A DNA stretch of 35,578 nt from Micromonospora craterilacus (GCF_003236315.1 NZ_POTY01000039.1:1-35578), one strand, 5' to 3'. Positions 9,748 through 17,708 are shown, counted from the stretch's first letter. The notes: generated from the letters alone by a model not told the origin. A program made the numbers and translations.

Positions 9748-11094
9748 TCAGGTCACCGCGTGCCGGGGCCGGCCCGGCCCCACGTGTCCGGATGGCTGCC
9801 CGTGGGACGACTCCGGCTGCGACCCGGCCGCCGAGGCGCGCTGGGCCGCCTCGACGGCGGCCGCCACGGTCTGTCGGTCGGGCCAGCGCAGGACCACGAG
9901 TGACATCAGCACCACGCCGGCGGCGCTCCACAGCCCCACCACGATCGGGATGGGGAACCGCTCGGCGAGCAGCCCGGTCACCAGCACAGCCAGGCCCTGG
10001 ATGACCTGTACGCCGGTGGCCATCACGCCGAAGGCCCGGGCCCGGAAGCCGTCGGGAAGGGCCTGGACGAAGAGCCCGTTGGCCATCGGCAGGATGCCGG
10101 CGACCGCGAACCCGCAGGCAGCGGCGAGCAGCGCCACCACCACTGGCGGTGGGTTGAGCAGCGCAGGCACCAGGACAAGCGGGGCGATGACGGCGAACGG
10201 CCGCAGCAGGACCAGCCGGCGGGCCGGCGCGACGGCGCGCCCGACCAGCAGCCCGCCGAGGATGAACCCGACCGGGACGGCTGCCATGATCACCGCCTGC
10301 GCGAGACCGGGATGCATCTCGCCGGCGTGTTTGTTCGCCCAGGCGGCCGCCAGCCCTTCGGGCACGATGGAGAAGAGCATGGCGCTGAAGACCAGCACGG
10401 CGATCGCCCGCAGCACCGGCGTGCCGAACACGATCTGGAACCCGGCGGCGGTCTCCCGCAGCAGGTGGCTGCGATGCTTGCTGGTCATCGCTGGCGGCCG
10501 GTCCCGGACTCCGAGGCGGACCACCACGGCCGACAGGGCGAAGGTGCCCGCGTTCATCAACAGCGCCGCGGTGGGGTTGACCGTCGCCACGGCGGCACCG
10601 AGCAGGTAGCCGACGACCTGGGCCGCCTGCCCCACACTGGCCTGGATCGAGAGCCCGACGACGAGCCGGTCCCCGGGCAGGATCAGCGGCATCAGCGCGG
10701 AGCGGGAGGCCTGGCTCGGTGGGTTCGCCAGGGTGGTGGCGAACAGCAGGGCCAGGATCACCGGCACCGGCAGCCCTCCGGCGGCGATGACCAGCATCAA
10801 CGCCATCCGGATGAGGTCGCAGACGACCATGACCTGCCGGTAGCGGTGCCGTTCGGCGACGGTGGCCAGCAGCGGCCCGCCGATCAGCCAGGGCAGGTAA
10901 CTGACCGCGAAGGCGGCGGCCGACAGCGCGACCGATTTGGTCTCCTGATAGACGAGCAGGGTGATCGCCGCTTTGGCGACGTAGTCGCCGATCCAGGTCA
11001 GCGTGCTCGCCGCGAAGACGGCACGGTACTCACGCTGGGCGAAAACTTCACGGAAGGTGGCCGGGCCTTCCGGAGAAGGTCGCTCGTCGGACAC
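9748..11094 (-). CDS. MFS transporter, drug-efflux type
   Basis: The protein of 448 residues has about twelve hydrophobic segments in two bundles of six, with a loop near the middle ([16 protein letters not shown]). The N-terminal part, including [21 protein letters not shown], fits the DHA3/EntS-like exporter branch of the major facilitator superfamily. The C-terminal 40 residues are polar and likely cytoplasmic. The substrate is unknown. The start is taken as the GTG at 11094, five bases after GGAGG; an ATG four codons upstream at 11106 is possible but lacks a good ribosome site. A perfect 16-bp palindrome lies about 100 bases upstream and may be an operator. The globin gene follows. Confidence 0.88.
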   Translation of the reverse strand: MSDERPSPEGPATFREVFAQREYRAVFAASTLTWIGDYVAKAAITLLVYQETKSVALSAAAFAVSYLPWLIGGPLLATVAERHRYRQVMVVCDLIRMALMLVIAAGGLPVPVILALLFATTLANPPSQASRSALMPLILPGDRLVVGLSIQASVGQAAQVVGYLLGAAVATVNPTAALLMNAGTFALSAVVVRLGVRDRPPAMTSKHRSHLLRETAAGFQIVFGTPVLRAIAVLVFSAMLFSIVPEGLAAAWANKHAGEMHPGLAQAVIMAAVPVGFILGGLLVGRAVAPARRLVLLRPFAVIAPLVLVPALLNPPPVVVALLAAACGFAVAGILPMANGLFVQALPDGFRARAFGVMATGVQVIQGLAVLVTGLLAERFPIPIVVGLWSAAGVVLMSLVVLRWPDRQTVAAAVEAAQRASAAGSQPESSHGQPSGHVGPGRPRHAVT

Positions 11095-11196
11095 CATCGC
11101 CTCCATCGACCCGGTGGCAGGCCACTCGTGACGGCCGCCCCGGAACCATCGTCAGATCTGCGGATCAGCGAGGACACGACCACGCTTGAAAGCGCG

Positions 11197-11212
11197 TGCA
11201 CGTGCACGTGCA
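11197..11212. promoter_or_regulatory. Perfect 16-bp palindrome upstream of the exporter
   Basis: TGCACGTGCACGTGCA is its own inverse complement and contains two overlapping GCACGTGC boxes. It lies 103 bases before the MFS start, in the 238-bp gap between the exporter and the mscS stop. Palindromes of this size upstream of efflux genes are often repressor sites, but no regulator gene is adjacent. It could also be a short CACGTG-type microsatellite. Confidence 0.4.
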
Positions 11213-11332
11213 TCCGGATTCTGCCCGATCGTCTGACAACTGGCTAGGGCGAACGGTTGGATCGTCGCATCTCCGACTGAACGAACGGACGATACCCTCG
11301 GGGCCGCTCGGCCGCGAGCCCCGCCGGTCGGC

Positions 11333-12400
11333 TCAGGTAGCTCCGCCCTGACCGGTGTCGGCGTCCGTCTGAGTAGGTACGCCGGGGAAGAGGCGCCCGG
11401 CCGCGATCCGCGCGGTGATGCCCGAGTTCTCCAGTGCCTCGGCGAGCCGCCGACGCAGTTCCCGGCCCACCGCGAACTGCCCCTCGGCGGTGGTCTTGAC
11501 CACCGTGCGGATGACCGTGCCCTCCACCGTGATCTGTTCGACGCCGAGCACCTCCGGCGGCTCGACGATCGACGGTGCCAGTTCCGGGTCCACGGCGACC
11601 GAGGCGGCGGCGGTACGCAGCACCGCCGTGGCCTCCTCGGTGCCGGCGAAGCCGATCGGCAGGTCGATCACCACCAGCGCCCAGCCCTGGCTCTTGTTAC
11701 CCACCCGGACGATCTCGCCGTTACGGATGTACCAGAGCACGCCCCGCCCGTCACGGACGGTGGTGACCCGCAACCCGACCGCCTCCACCACGCCGGTCGC
11801 CTCGCCGAGGTCGACGTTGTCACCGACTCCGTACTGGTCCTCGATCAGCATGAACAAGCCCGCGATCAGATCCTTCACCAGGCTCTGCGCGCCGAAGCCG
11901 AGGGCCACGCCGGCGATGCCCGCGCTGGCCAGCAGCGGCGCCAGGTCGAAGCTGAACTCCTTGAGCACCATCAGCAGGGCGATGCCGAAGATGAAGGCCG
12001 TGGCCAGGCTGCGCAGCACCGAGCCGATCGCCTCGGCGCGCTGCCGGCGACGCTCGGGGACGAAATCGCCGGGCTCCGTGGCGGCGGTCGGGATCCGCTC
12101 GCGCAGTGGGCGGAGCATGGTCGGCACCCCGGCGTCGGTGGTGGTCCGCACCAGCCGGCGGATCGTCCGGTGCACCAGCCACCGGGCGCCCACCGCCAGC
12201 AGCACGATCAGGATGATCCGCAGCGGCTTGACCAGGATCCAGTAGCTGCCCTCGGCGAACCACACCGAGCCGGTCAGTTTCCACAGCGGCGTGCACAGGC
12301 CCAGGCTGTCGTGCAGGCACTCCGGGCTGGGCGTCTCGGGCGTCTCGACCGGCGTCGGGCTGGGCGCGGCGGGGATGAGGTTGAGGATGCTGGCGGTCAC
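11333..12400 (-). CDS. Small-conductance mechanosensitive channel, MscS family
   Basis: The protein is about 355 residues long. A Pro/Thr-rich N-terminus carrying two Cys (ECLHDSLGLCTPLW) precedes hydrophobic segments near PLRIILIVLLAVGARW and LATAFIFGIALLMVLKEF. The pore-helix region LASAGIAGVALGFGAQSLV follows, with the small-residue Ala/Gly pattern of MscS TM3. After the pore comes the beta domain (VGDNVDLGEATGVVEAVGLR) and an alpha/beta C-terminus, then an acidic tail. It should open under membrane tension during hypo-osmotic shock. The start is uncertain: the GTG at 12400 and a TTG at 12418 are both possible, and neither has a strong ribosome site. Confidence 0.88.
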   Translation of the reverse strand: MTASILNLIPAAPSPTPVETPETPSPECLHDSLGLCTPLWKLTGSVWFAEGSYWILVKPLRIILIVLLAVGARWLVHRTIRRLVRTTTDAGVPTMLRPLRERIPTAATEPGDFVPERRRQRAEAIGSVLRSLATAFIFGIALLMVLKEFSFDLAPLLASAGIAGVALGFGAQSLVKDLIAGLFMLIEDQYGVGDNVDLGEATGVVEAVGLRVTTVRDGRGVLWYIRNGEIVRVGNKSQGWALVVIDLPIGFAGTEEATAVLRTAAASVAVDPELAPSIVEPPEVLGVEQITVEGTVIRTVVKTTAEGQFAVGRELRRRLAEALENSGITARIAAGRLFPGVPTQTDADTGQGGAT

Positions 12401-12673
12401 CCTGTGTTCGTACCGCAACCATCCGGCGGCTCCGCCGCCGACCCACCGGCCGGTGACTCCGGACTCCGCACCGGCCCGCCGGATCCCGCCGGGCCTCGCC
12501 GGGCGGAAAGCTCCACCAGGTACCCGGGATTAGTACGTGCATTCGCGGGCCCGATCAGGGACGATTGGTCAACGGACGTCGGTGATCCGGCCGGCGTCGA
12601 CGTGGTGCCCGCCTGCGTCCGGCACCGGTCGGCGGTGGCGAGCTGAAAGCCGCTTGACCGGGAGGGTGACGCG

Positions 12674-13207
12674 ATGCCTGACATACGACCCACGGTGGGC
12701 TCCGGCGCGCTGGTCCTCAACGCCACCTACGAGCCGCTGTGTGTCGTATCGGTACGTCGTGCCGCGATCCTCGTGCTGTCCGCCAAGGCGGTCTGTGTCG
12801 CCGACGGCGAGGGCATCCTGCACAGCGCCCGCAGCGCGTTGCCGGTGCCCTCGGTCGTCCGGCTCACCCGGTTCGTCCGGGTTCCGTACCGCACCCATGT
12901 TGGCCTTTCCCGCCGCGCGATCTTCGCCCGGGACGGCTGGCGCTGCGCCTACTGCCGGGGGCCGGCCGAGACGATCGACCACGTCTTCCCCCGCAGCCGG
13001 GGTGGCCGGCACGCCTGGGAGAACGTGGTCGCCGCCTGCGCCAGGTGCAACCACACCAAGGGCGACAAGACCCCGGCCGAGCTCGGGTGGCGGCTGCACT
13101 CGCCGCCGGCCGCGCCGAAGGGGATGGCGTGGCGGGTGCTCGGCCACCGGGCGCCCGACCCGCGCTGGGCCGACTGGCTCGACCTTCGCGAGCCCGAAGC
13201 CGCCTGA
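12674..13207 (+). CDS. HNH endonuclease family protein
   Basis: The 177-residue protein has an N-terminal region (SGALVLNATYEPLCVVSVRRA) typical of a widespread actinobacterial HNH family. The HNH domain follows: RDGWRCAYC with Cys91 and Cys94, the catalytic Asp-His at 102-103 (TIDHVFPRSRGG), and ENVVAACARCNHTKGDKTP with Cys122, Cys125, the Asn and the Lys. The two CxxC pairs should bind a structural zinc. The family is a predicted DNA nuclease whose biological role is unclear. GGGAGG lies 8 bases before the ATG at 12674. Its TGA is the first element of the 21-bp tandem repeat that follows. Confidence 0.9.
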   Translation: MPDIRPTVGSGALVLNATYEPLCVVSVRRAAILVLSAKAVCVADGEGILHSARSALPVPSVVRLTRFVRVPYRTHVGLSRRAIFARDGWRCAYCRGPAETIDHVFPRSRGGRHAWENVVAACARCNHTKGDKTPAELGWRLHSPPAAPKGMAWRVLGHRAPDPRWADWLDLREPEAA

Positions 13208-13356
13208 CCGGAGCCCGCGGCAGGCTGACCCGAGCCCGGAGCCGCCTGACCGGAGCCCGGAGCCGCCTGACCGGAGCCCGGAGCCGCCTGACCGGAGCCC
13301 GGAGCCGCCTGACCGGAGCCCGGAGCCGCCTGACCCGAGCCCGCGGCAGCCTGACC
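13204..13356. repeat. 21-bp tandem repeat spanning convergent stop codons
   Basis: The hexamer CTGACC recurs at 13204, 13225, 13246, 13267, 13288, 13309, 13330 and 13351, exactly 21 bases apart. The core unit is GCCGCCTGACCGGAGCCCGG plus one base. The middle copies are identical and the outer ones diverged. The first copy contains the HNH stop codon and the last abuts the sortase stop. Each unit has a TGA in the HNH frame. The array looks like expansion of the gene's own 3' end. Confidence 0.9.
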
Positions 13357-14196
13357 TCAGCGCGCCTGCACCAGCGAGGCGAACACCACCACGTTGTCCG
13401 CGTAGCCGGTCGGCCCGCCGACCCAGCGTCCGCCGCAGGTGATCAGCCGCAACTCGGGCCGGCTGAAGTCGCCGAAGACCTCGTCCGCCGGCAGGGACTC
13501 CTTGTCGTACCGGCCCACCCGGTTGACCTCGAAGACCGCCACCGAGCCGTCCGAGCGGGCGACCTCGACCCGGTCGCCGGCGCGCAGCTCCCGTAGCTTC
13601 TGGAAGACCGCCGGGCCGGTCGAGGTGTCGACGTGGCCGACGATGACGGCCGGGCCGTACTGGCCGGGGGTCGGACCCTGGTCGTACCACCCGGCCTCCT
13701 GGGCCCGTTCCGCCGGCGGCGCGGCGATGCTGCCGTCCGGCGCGAGGCCCACGCTGTGCACCGGCGCGTCCAGATCGATCTTGCTGATCTCCAGGCTGAC
13801 CGGCTCGCTCGCCGGCAGCAGCGGAAACTTCTTCGGCGGAGGTGCCAGCCCGGCGATGAACCGGTCGGGCAGCAGGCTCACCCCGGTCAGCCGCTCGACG
13901 CCGAGCATCGTGATGATCAGCAGCATCAGGGTGCCGATCACCAGCACCGGCAGCCCCGGACCGGAGCGGGCCCGCCAGCGGGCCCCGGCCGACCAGCCGT
14001 GGCGCGGCTTCGGTGGCAGCGGTGCGGCCGACGGGTCGGGCGTGGCGACGCTGGCCGAACCCATCTGCGCGGCGGCCCGGCCGAACCGGCCCGCCGCTGC
14101 GGCCACCACCCGCCGCCAGGCACGGGGTGCCGGGCGGGTGGCGGGCCGGACCGGGCGTGGACCCGGTTCCGGCGTGGGTACTCGGACGCCGGTCAT
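13357..14196 (-). CDS. Class F-type sortase
   Basis: This is a 279-residue membrane-anchored transpeptidase. The first 75 residues are basic and Pro-rich and likely cytoplasmic; LPVLVIGTLMLLIITMLGV (82-100) is a single membrane helix; the catalytic domain lies outside. The presumed catalytic His188 is in VIVGHVDTS and Cys254 in LRLITCGG. The Tyr-x-x-Asn-Val near the end reads YADNVVVFA; some relatives have an Arg before the Asp there, and the nearest Arg here is Arg257, so the third catalytic residue is uncertain. It should link a secreted protein with a sorting signal to the cell wall. The gene for a fitting substrate lies 12 bases upstream in the same operon. The ATG at 14196 has no clear ribosome site, which fits coupling. 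Confidence 0.88.
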   Translation of the reverse strand: MTGVRVPTPEPGPRPVRPATRPAPRAWRRVVAAAAGRFGRAAAQMGSASVATPDPSAAPLPPKPRHGWSAGARWRARSGPGLPVLVIGTLMLLIITMLGVERLTGVSLLPDRFIAGLAPPPKKFPLLPASEPVSLEISKIDLDAPVHSVGLAPDGSIAAPPAERAQEAGWYDQGPTPGQYGPAVIVGHVDTSTGPAVFQKLRELRAGDRVEVARSDGSVAVFEVNRVGRYDKESLPADEVFGDFSRPELRLITCGGRWVGGPTGYADNVVVFASLVQAR

Positions 14197-14208
14197 GGCG
14201 ATGGTGGG

Positions 14209-14742
14209 TCAGGAGCCGCCGGCCCGGCGTCGGCTGCTGAACAGCCCGAACACCACTGCTGCGGCCACCGTCGCGGCACCGCCGAGCAGCAGCATCGAGC
14301 CCATGCTCCGGCCCGCGGTGCCGCCGCCACCGGTCGCCGGGCCCTTGGTGGGCTGTTCCATGTTCAGCACGGTCAGGGTGGTGCTGGCCGTCTGGCCGTT
14401 GCTGCAGCGCAGGTTCACCGGAAAGTCCCCGGCCTGCTTGTTGCCCGGCACGGTGGCGTCTCCGGTGAGGAAGCCGTTGTCCGGCCGGAGGATGACCCGG
14501 GGGAACGCGTCCGAGGTCACCTCGGCCTGCCGGTTGTTGGCGTTGTCGCAACTGGCGCGTATGTGCACCCGGGAACCGGCCTGCACGGTGTTCGGTGTCA
14601 CCTCGACGAAGGTGTTCTCACCCGCCCGGGCGGGCGCCGCGCCGACCAGGACGAACGCCCCGATCAGGACGAACGCCCCGAGCAGTCGGACGATGGTCGA
14701 CGGGGCGTGGAGCACGCCTCCGTACTGTCGCGGACCCCGCAT
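14209..14742 (-). CDS. Secreted cell-surface protein, likely sortase substrate
   Basis: The 177-residue protein starts at an ATG with a strong GGGAGGGAGG upstream. It has a signal peptide with cleavage likely after APARA at 40, a compact beta-rich domain with two Cys (65 and 113) that may form a disulfide, and a Gly-rich linker. The C-terminus has the layout of a wall-sorting signal: GPATG at 134-138, a Gly-rich spacer, a hydrophobic stretch (LLLGGAATVAAAVVFGLF) and a basic tail SSRRR. GPATG differs from the classic LPxTG in its first residue. The sortase gene follows after 12 bases. The role of the domain is unknown; anchoring by the neighbouring sortase is inference. Confidence 0.85.
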   Translation of the reverse strand: MRGPRQYGGVLHAPSTIVRLLGAFVLIGAFVLVGAAPARAGENTFVEVTPNTVQAGSRVHIRASCDNANNRQAEVTSDAFPRVILRPDNGFLTGDATVPGNKQAGDFPVNLRCSNGQTASTTLTVLNMEQPTKGPATGGGGTAGRSMGSMLLLGGAATVAAAVVFGLFSSRRRAGGS

Positions 14743-14813
14743 GATCCTCCCTCCCGGCACCGGTGCACCGGTCCTGCTGGGGCGACCCGCGTGCTTTCCC
14801 TCTGCTCGGGCGG

Positions 14814-15269
14814 CTAACCCGCACCGCCGCGACCGGTCAACGGGGTGACCGGCTGCCAGTCGAGCGGGGTGGAGAGCACCATCGTGCTCGACGGCTGGCC
14901 GTACGGAGCGAGCCGGTCGATGACCGCCTCGAACGCACCGATCGAACCGGTTGCCACCCTCAGCACGCTGCACGCGTCGCCGGTGATCCGGTGGATCTCC
15001 AGGATCTCCGGCCAGCCGGCGACGTCCGGGTCGTGCAGGATGCACCGGGCGCCGTAGCAGGACATCCGGATCAGCGCGACCACCGTGCGGCCGGCGCGGG
15101 CCAGGTCGACGTGGGCGTGGTACCCGGTGATCACCCCGGCCTCCTCCAACCGGCGCACCCGCTCGGCCACCGCGGGCGGGGAGAGATGCACCCGCCGGGA
15201 CAGCTCACTGAACGACAACCGCGCGTCGGCCTGCAACTCGCGGAGCAGGGCCCAGTCCATCTCGTCCAC
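14814..15269 (-). CDS. Lrp/AsnC-family transcriptional regulator
   Basis: The 151-residue regulator has an N-terminal winged helix-turn-helix (MDWALLRELQADARLSFSEL, then VHLSPPAVAERVRRLEEAGV) and a C-terminal RAM domain that in the family binds amino acids and assembles into octamers (RITGDACSVLRVATGSIGAF is the effector-site loop). The GTG at 15269 matches the family's usual start; an ATG three codons on, 10 bases after GGAG, is also possible. The gene is divergent from the tryptophan catabolic operon, with 147 bases between. In other bacteria an Lrp-type regulator (KynR) sits beside kynurenine genes and senses kynurenine. The same job here is a reasonable inference. Confidence 0.9.
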   Translation of the reverse strand: MDEMDWALLRELQADARLSFSELSRRVHLSPPAVAERVRRLEEAGVITGYHAHVDLARAGRTVVALIRMSCYGARCILHDPDVAGWPEILEIHRITGDACSVLRVATGSIGAFEAVIDRLAPYGQPSSTMVLSTPLDWQPVTPLTGRGGAG

Positions 15270-15416
15270 GCTCCGACCTTACGTGCGACAAGCCGACCTT
15301 GGCGAGCGCCTTATGTTCCGCAGGTCGATCGGCGGAAGCGCCGTTGAACAGGCATTCCGTCCGGCGTTCCCACCGAGAGATCATGACTGGACGCGAGCCA
15401 GGAAGGAGGCGGACGC
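15270..15416. promoter_or_regulatory. Divergent control region of the tryptophan operon
   Basis: The 147 bases must hold the promoters for the Lrp gene and the operon. TGTTC at 15314-15318 recurs inverted as GAACA at 15346-15350, a possible half-site pair for the regulator. A TATGTT hexamer at 15312-15317 resembles a -10 box. GGAAGGAGG lies just before the ATG at 15417. The binding site itself is not proven. Confidence 0.35.
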
Positions 15417-16316
15417 ATGGAGCAGACCGAACTACGCCCGGAAACCCGGACAGCGGTGCGTCCGGTCACGGGGCGACAGCGAGCGGCCCGTGCCGCCCGC
15501 AACGGCGGCGAGCCGACCCTGGAGTTCGCCGAGCGGGTGCCGTACGACGCGTACGTGCAGGCCAGCACGCTGCACCGGCTGCAACAGCCGCTGAGCAGCG
15601 ACCCGGGCGAGATGTCCTTCCTGATGGTCAGCCAGATCATGGAGCTGTACTTCGGGCTGACCTGTCACGAGCTGCGGGACACGGCCCGGTTGCTGCGCGC
15701 CGACCGGGTGTGGGAGGCGCAGGCTCCGCTTCGTCGGGCCGCGCTGCACCTGGAGGGGCTCAACGCCGCCTGGCGTGGCCTGCGCTGGATGACCCCGGCC
15801 GACTTCAACCGATTCCGCAACCTGCTCGGCGAGGGCTCGGGCTTCCAGTCGGCCATGTACCGGCAGTTGGAGTTCCTGCTCGGGCTGCGCGACCCGGCGC
15901 TGATCCGGCCATTCCGCCGGCAGCCCGAGGTGTACGCGGAGCTGACCGCGGGCCTGGCCACGCCGAGCGTCTGGGACGAGGTGGTCGCCCTGCTCGCCCG
16001 GCACGGTCACGACCTGCCCGCCGACCTGCTCGGGCGGGACGTGGCGACCGAGCACGAGTCGCACCCCGCGGTGGAGGCGGCCTGGGTGCAGATCTACGCG
16101 GACGCCGGCCCGGACAACCACCTGCGGCTGCTCGGCGAGGCGTTGACCGAGGTGGCCGAGCAGTTCGGCGACTGGCGACACCACCACATCAAGGCGGTAC
16201 AGCGCACCATGGGTGCCAAGGTCGGCAGCGGCGGCTCGGCCGGACTGGCGTGGCTGCAACGCAGCATGGCCCGGGTGGTCTTCCCCGAGCTGTGGTCGGC
16301 CCGTACCGCGATGTGA
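15417..16316 (+). CDS. kynA: Tryptophan 2,3-dioxygenase family protein
   Basis: The 299-residue protein is the first gene of the operon, with a strong AGGAAGGAGG site. It keeps the TDO core: GEMSFLMVSQIMELYFGL at 64-81, FNRFRNLLGEGSGFQS near 130-144, and WRHHHIKAVQRTMGAKVGSG with the likely proximal heme His at 257. TDO opens the indole ring of L-tryptophan to N-formylkynurenine with O2. The distal His found in typical TDOs within the helix ending ELW aligns here with Ser72, and the Thr of the usual GTGGS loop is Ser271. Indoleamine dioxygenases also have Ser at the distal position. The operon supports tryptophan oxidation, but an altered reaction, as in TDO-like monooxygenases of natural product pathways, cannot be ruled out. 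Confidence 0.9.
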   Translation: MEQTELRPETRTAVRPVTGRQRAARAARNGGEPTLEFAERVPYDAYVQASTLHRLQQPLSSDPGEMSFLMVSQIMELYFGLTCHELRDTARLLRADRVWEAQAPLRRAALHLEGLNAAWRGLRWMTPADFNRFRNLLGEGSGFQSAMYRQLEFLLGLRDPALIRPFRRQPEVYAELTAGLATPSVWDEVVALLARHGHDLPADLLGRDVATEHESHPAVEAAWVQIYADAGPDNHLRLLGEALTEVAEQFGDWRHHHIKAVQRTMGAKVGSGGSAGLAWLQRSMARVVFPELWSARTAM

Positions 16317-16326
16317 GGCGAGGACG

Positions 16327-17628
16327 ATGACGACGAACGAGACCGAGCGGGCACGCTCGGCCGAAGCCGAGGCGCTCCGCCTGGACGCCGCCGACCCCGG
16401 GCACCGGCACCTGTTCCACGTGCCGCCGGCCGACGGTGGCCGCTATCCCGACAGCGCGTACCTGGCCGGCAACTCGCTCGGCCTGCAACCCCGGGCCACC
16501 CGCACCGAGTTGCTGGCCGACCTGGATGCCTGGAGCCGGCTCGGCGTCGAGGGCCACCTGGAGGCGGAACGGCCCTGGCTGCCGTACCACGAGCTGCTGA
16601 CGGCGCCGGCCGCGCGACTGGTCGGCGCGCTGCCCACGGAGACCGTGGTGATGAACTCGCTGACGGTCAACCTGCACCTGCTGATGGTCAGCTTCTACCG
16701 GCCCGCCGGGGAGCGGACCCGGATCGTCATCGAGGACACCGCCTTCCCGTCGGACAGCTACGCGGTGCGCAGCCAGGCCCGGTTCCACGGCCTGGACCCG
16801 GACACCGCCGTGGTCCGGCTCCGGCCGCGCCCGGGTGAGGAGAACCTGCGGACCGAGGACGTCACCGCGTTCCTGGCGGCCGAGGGGCACACCGTCGCGC
16901 TGGTCCTGCTCGGCGGGGTCAACTACCTCACCGGCGAGCTGATGGACATCCCCGCGATCACCGCCGCCGGCCGGGCCGCCGGTGCGGTCGTCGGCTGGGA
17001 CCTGGCGCACGCGGCGGGCAACGTGCCGCTGGCGCTGCACGACTGGGACGTCGACTTCGCCGCCTGGTGCTCGTACAAGTACCTCAACTCCGGGCCGGGA
17101 GCGCTCGGTGGGGTCTTCGTGCACGAGCGCCACCACGGCGACGACGCGCTTCCCCGCTACGAGGGCTGGTGGAGCACGGCGGCGGCCACCCGGTTCGAGA
17201 TGACCCCGGTCAGCCGGCCGCCGGCCACCGTCGAGGCGTGGCAGATCTCCAACCCGCCGATCTTCGCGATGGGCCCGGTCCGCACCTCGCTGGAGCTGTT
17301 CGACTCGGTCGGCATGGCCGCGCTGCGCGAGCGCAGCCTGCGGCTCACCGGCTACCTGGAGCGGTTGCTCGACGAGGTGACCGTCGACCGACCGCTCACC
17401 GTGGTCACCCCGCGCGACCCGCGCCGACGTGGCTGTCAGCTCTCGGTGCGCATCGGCGAGGGCAGCGCCAACGAGCTGACCAAGCGGCTGCGACACGAAC
17501 ACGGCGTGATCGCGGACGCCCGGGAGCCGGACGTCGTCCGGTTCGCCCCGGTGCCGCTCTACTCGACGTACCACGACTGCTGGCGGGTCGCCGACGCGCT
17601 GTCCGCGACGGTGGAGGCATCCTCATGA
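16327..17628 (+). CDS. kynU: Kynureninase
   Basis: This PLP enzyme of 433 residues cleaves 3-hydroxykynurenine (or kynurenine) to 3-hydroxyanthranilate (or anthranilate) and alanine. Seen are YLAGNSLGLQPRA, RLGVEGHLEAERPWLPYHE, NSLTVNLHLLMVSFYRP, FPSDSYAVRSQ, GWDLAHAAGNVPL with the Asp that binds the PLP nitrogen, and WCSYKYLNSGPG with the Schiff-base Lys. RFEMTPVSRPPATVEAWQIS and NPPIFAMGPVRTSLELF complete the family pattern. The ATG at 16327 lies 10 bases after the TDO stop; a longer frame into TDO is rejected. Its stop overlaps a 27-codon ORF that in turn overlaps kmo. With the monooxygenase and the hydroxyanthranilate dioxygenase in the operon, the hydroxylated substrate is expected. Confidence 0.95.
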   Translation: MTTNETERARSAEAEALRLDAADPGHRHLFHVPPADGGRYPDSAYLAGNSLGLQPRATRTELLADLDAWSRLGVEGHLEAERPWLPYHELLTAPAARLVGALPTETVVMNSLTVNLHLLMVSFYRPAGERTRIVIEDTAFPSDSYAVRSQARFHGLDPDTAVVRLRPRPGEENLRTEDVTAFLAAEGHTVALVLLGGVNYLTGELMDIPAITAAGRAAGAVVGWDLAHAAGNVPLALHDWDVDFAAWCSYKYLNSGPGALGGVFVHERHHGDDALPRYEGWWSTAAATRFEMTPVSRPPATVEAWQISNPPIFAMGPVRTSLELFDSVGMAALRERSLRLTGYLERLLDEVTVDRPLTVVTPRDPRRRGCQLSVRIGEGSANELTKRLRHEHGVIADAREPDVVRFAPVPLYSTYHDCWRVADALSATVEASS

Positions 17629-17708
17629 GCGAGCGTCCGCGAGCGAATCATCAATGCCGTGCGGTGGTGCCGCATGCCGACGCCGAGCGCAGCGAGGGGG
17701 CGGCATGA
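17625..17708 (+). CDS. 27-codon ORF linking kynU and kmo by ATGA overlaps at both ends
   Basis: The ORF starts at an ATG that overlaps the kynU stop (ATGA at 17625-17628) and ends with a TGA that overlaps the kmo ATG (ATGA at 17705-17708). The peptide begins MSERPRANHQCRAVV and ends DAERSEGAA. It has no signal or membrane segment and no recognised family. Its 3' part also forms the GAGGGGG ribosome site of kmo. It may simply carry the ribosome across the gap between the two genes rather than make a working peptide. GAGCG-rich strings of this kind look like a lineage-specific small repeat, which I recall only from memory. Confidence 0.5.
   Translation: MSERPRANHQCRAVVPHADAERSEGAA

Noticed and set aside
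13204..13356. 21-bp array as a repeat protein on either strand
   Set aside because: The plus strand has a TGA in every unit of the HNH frame, and the minus frame over it has no start site and continues antisense into good genes.
15417..16316. TDO-family gene as part of a natural product cluster
   Set aside because: All neighbours are catabolic enzymes; no peptide synthetase, polyketide synthase or tailoring gene is present.
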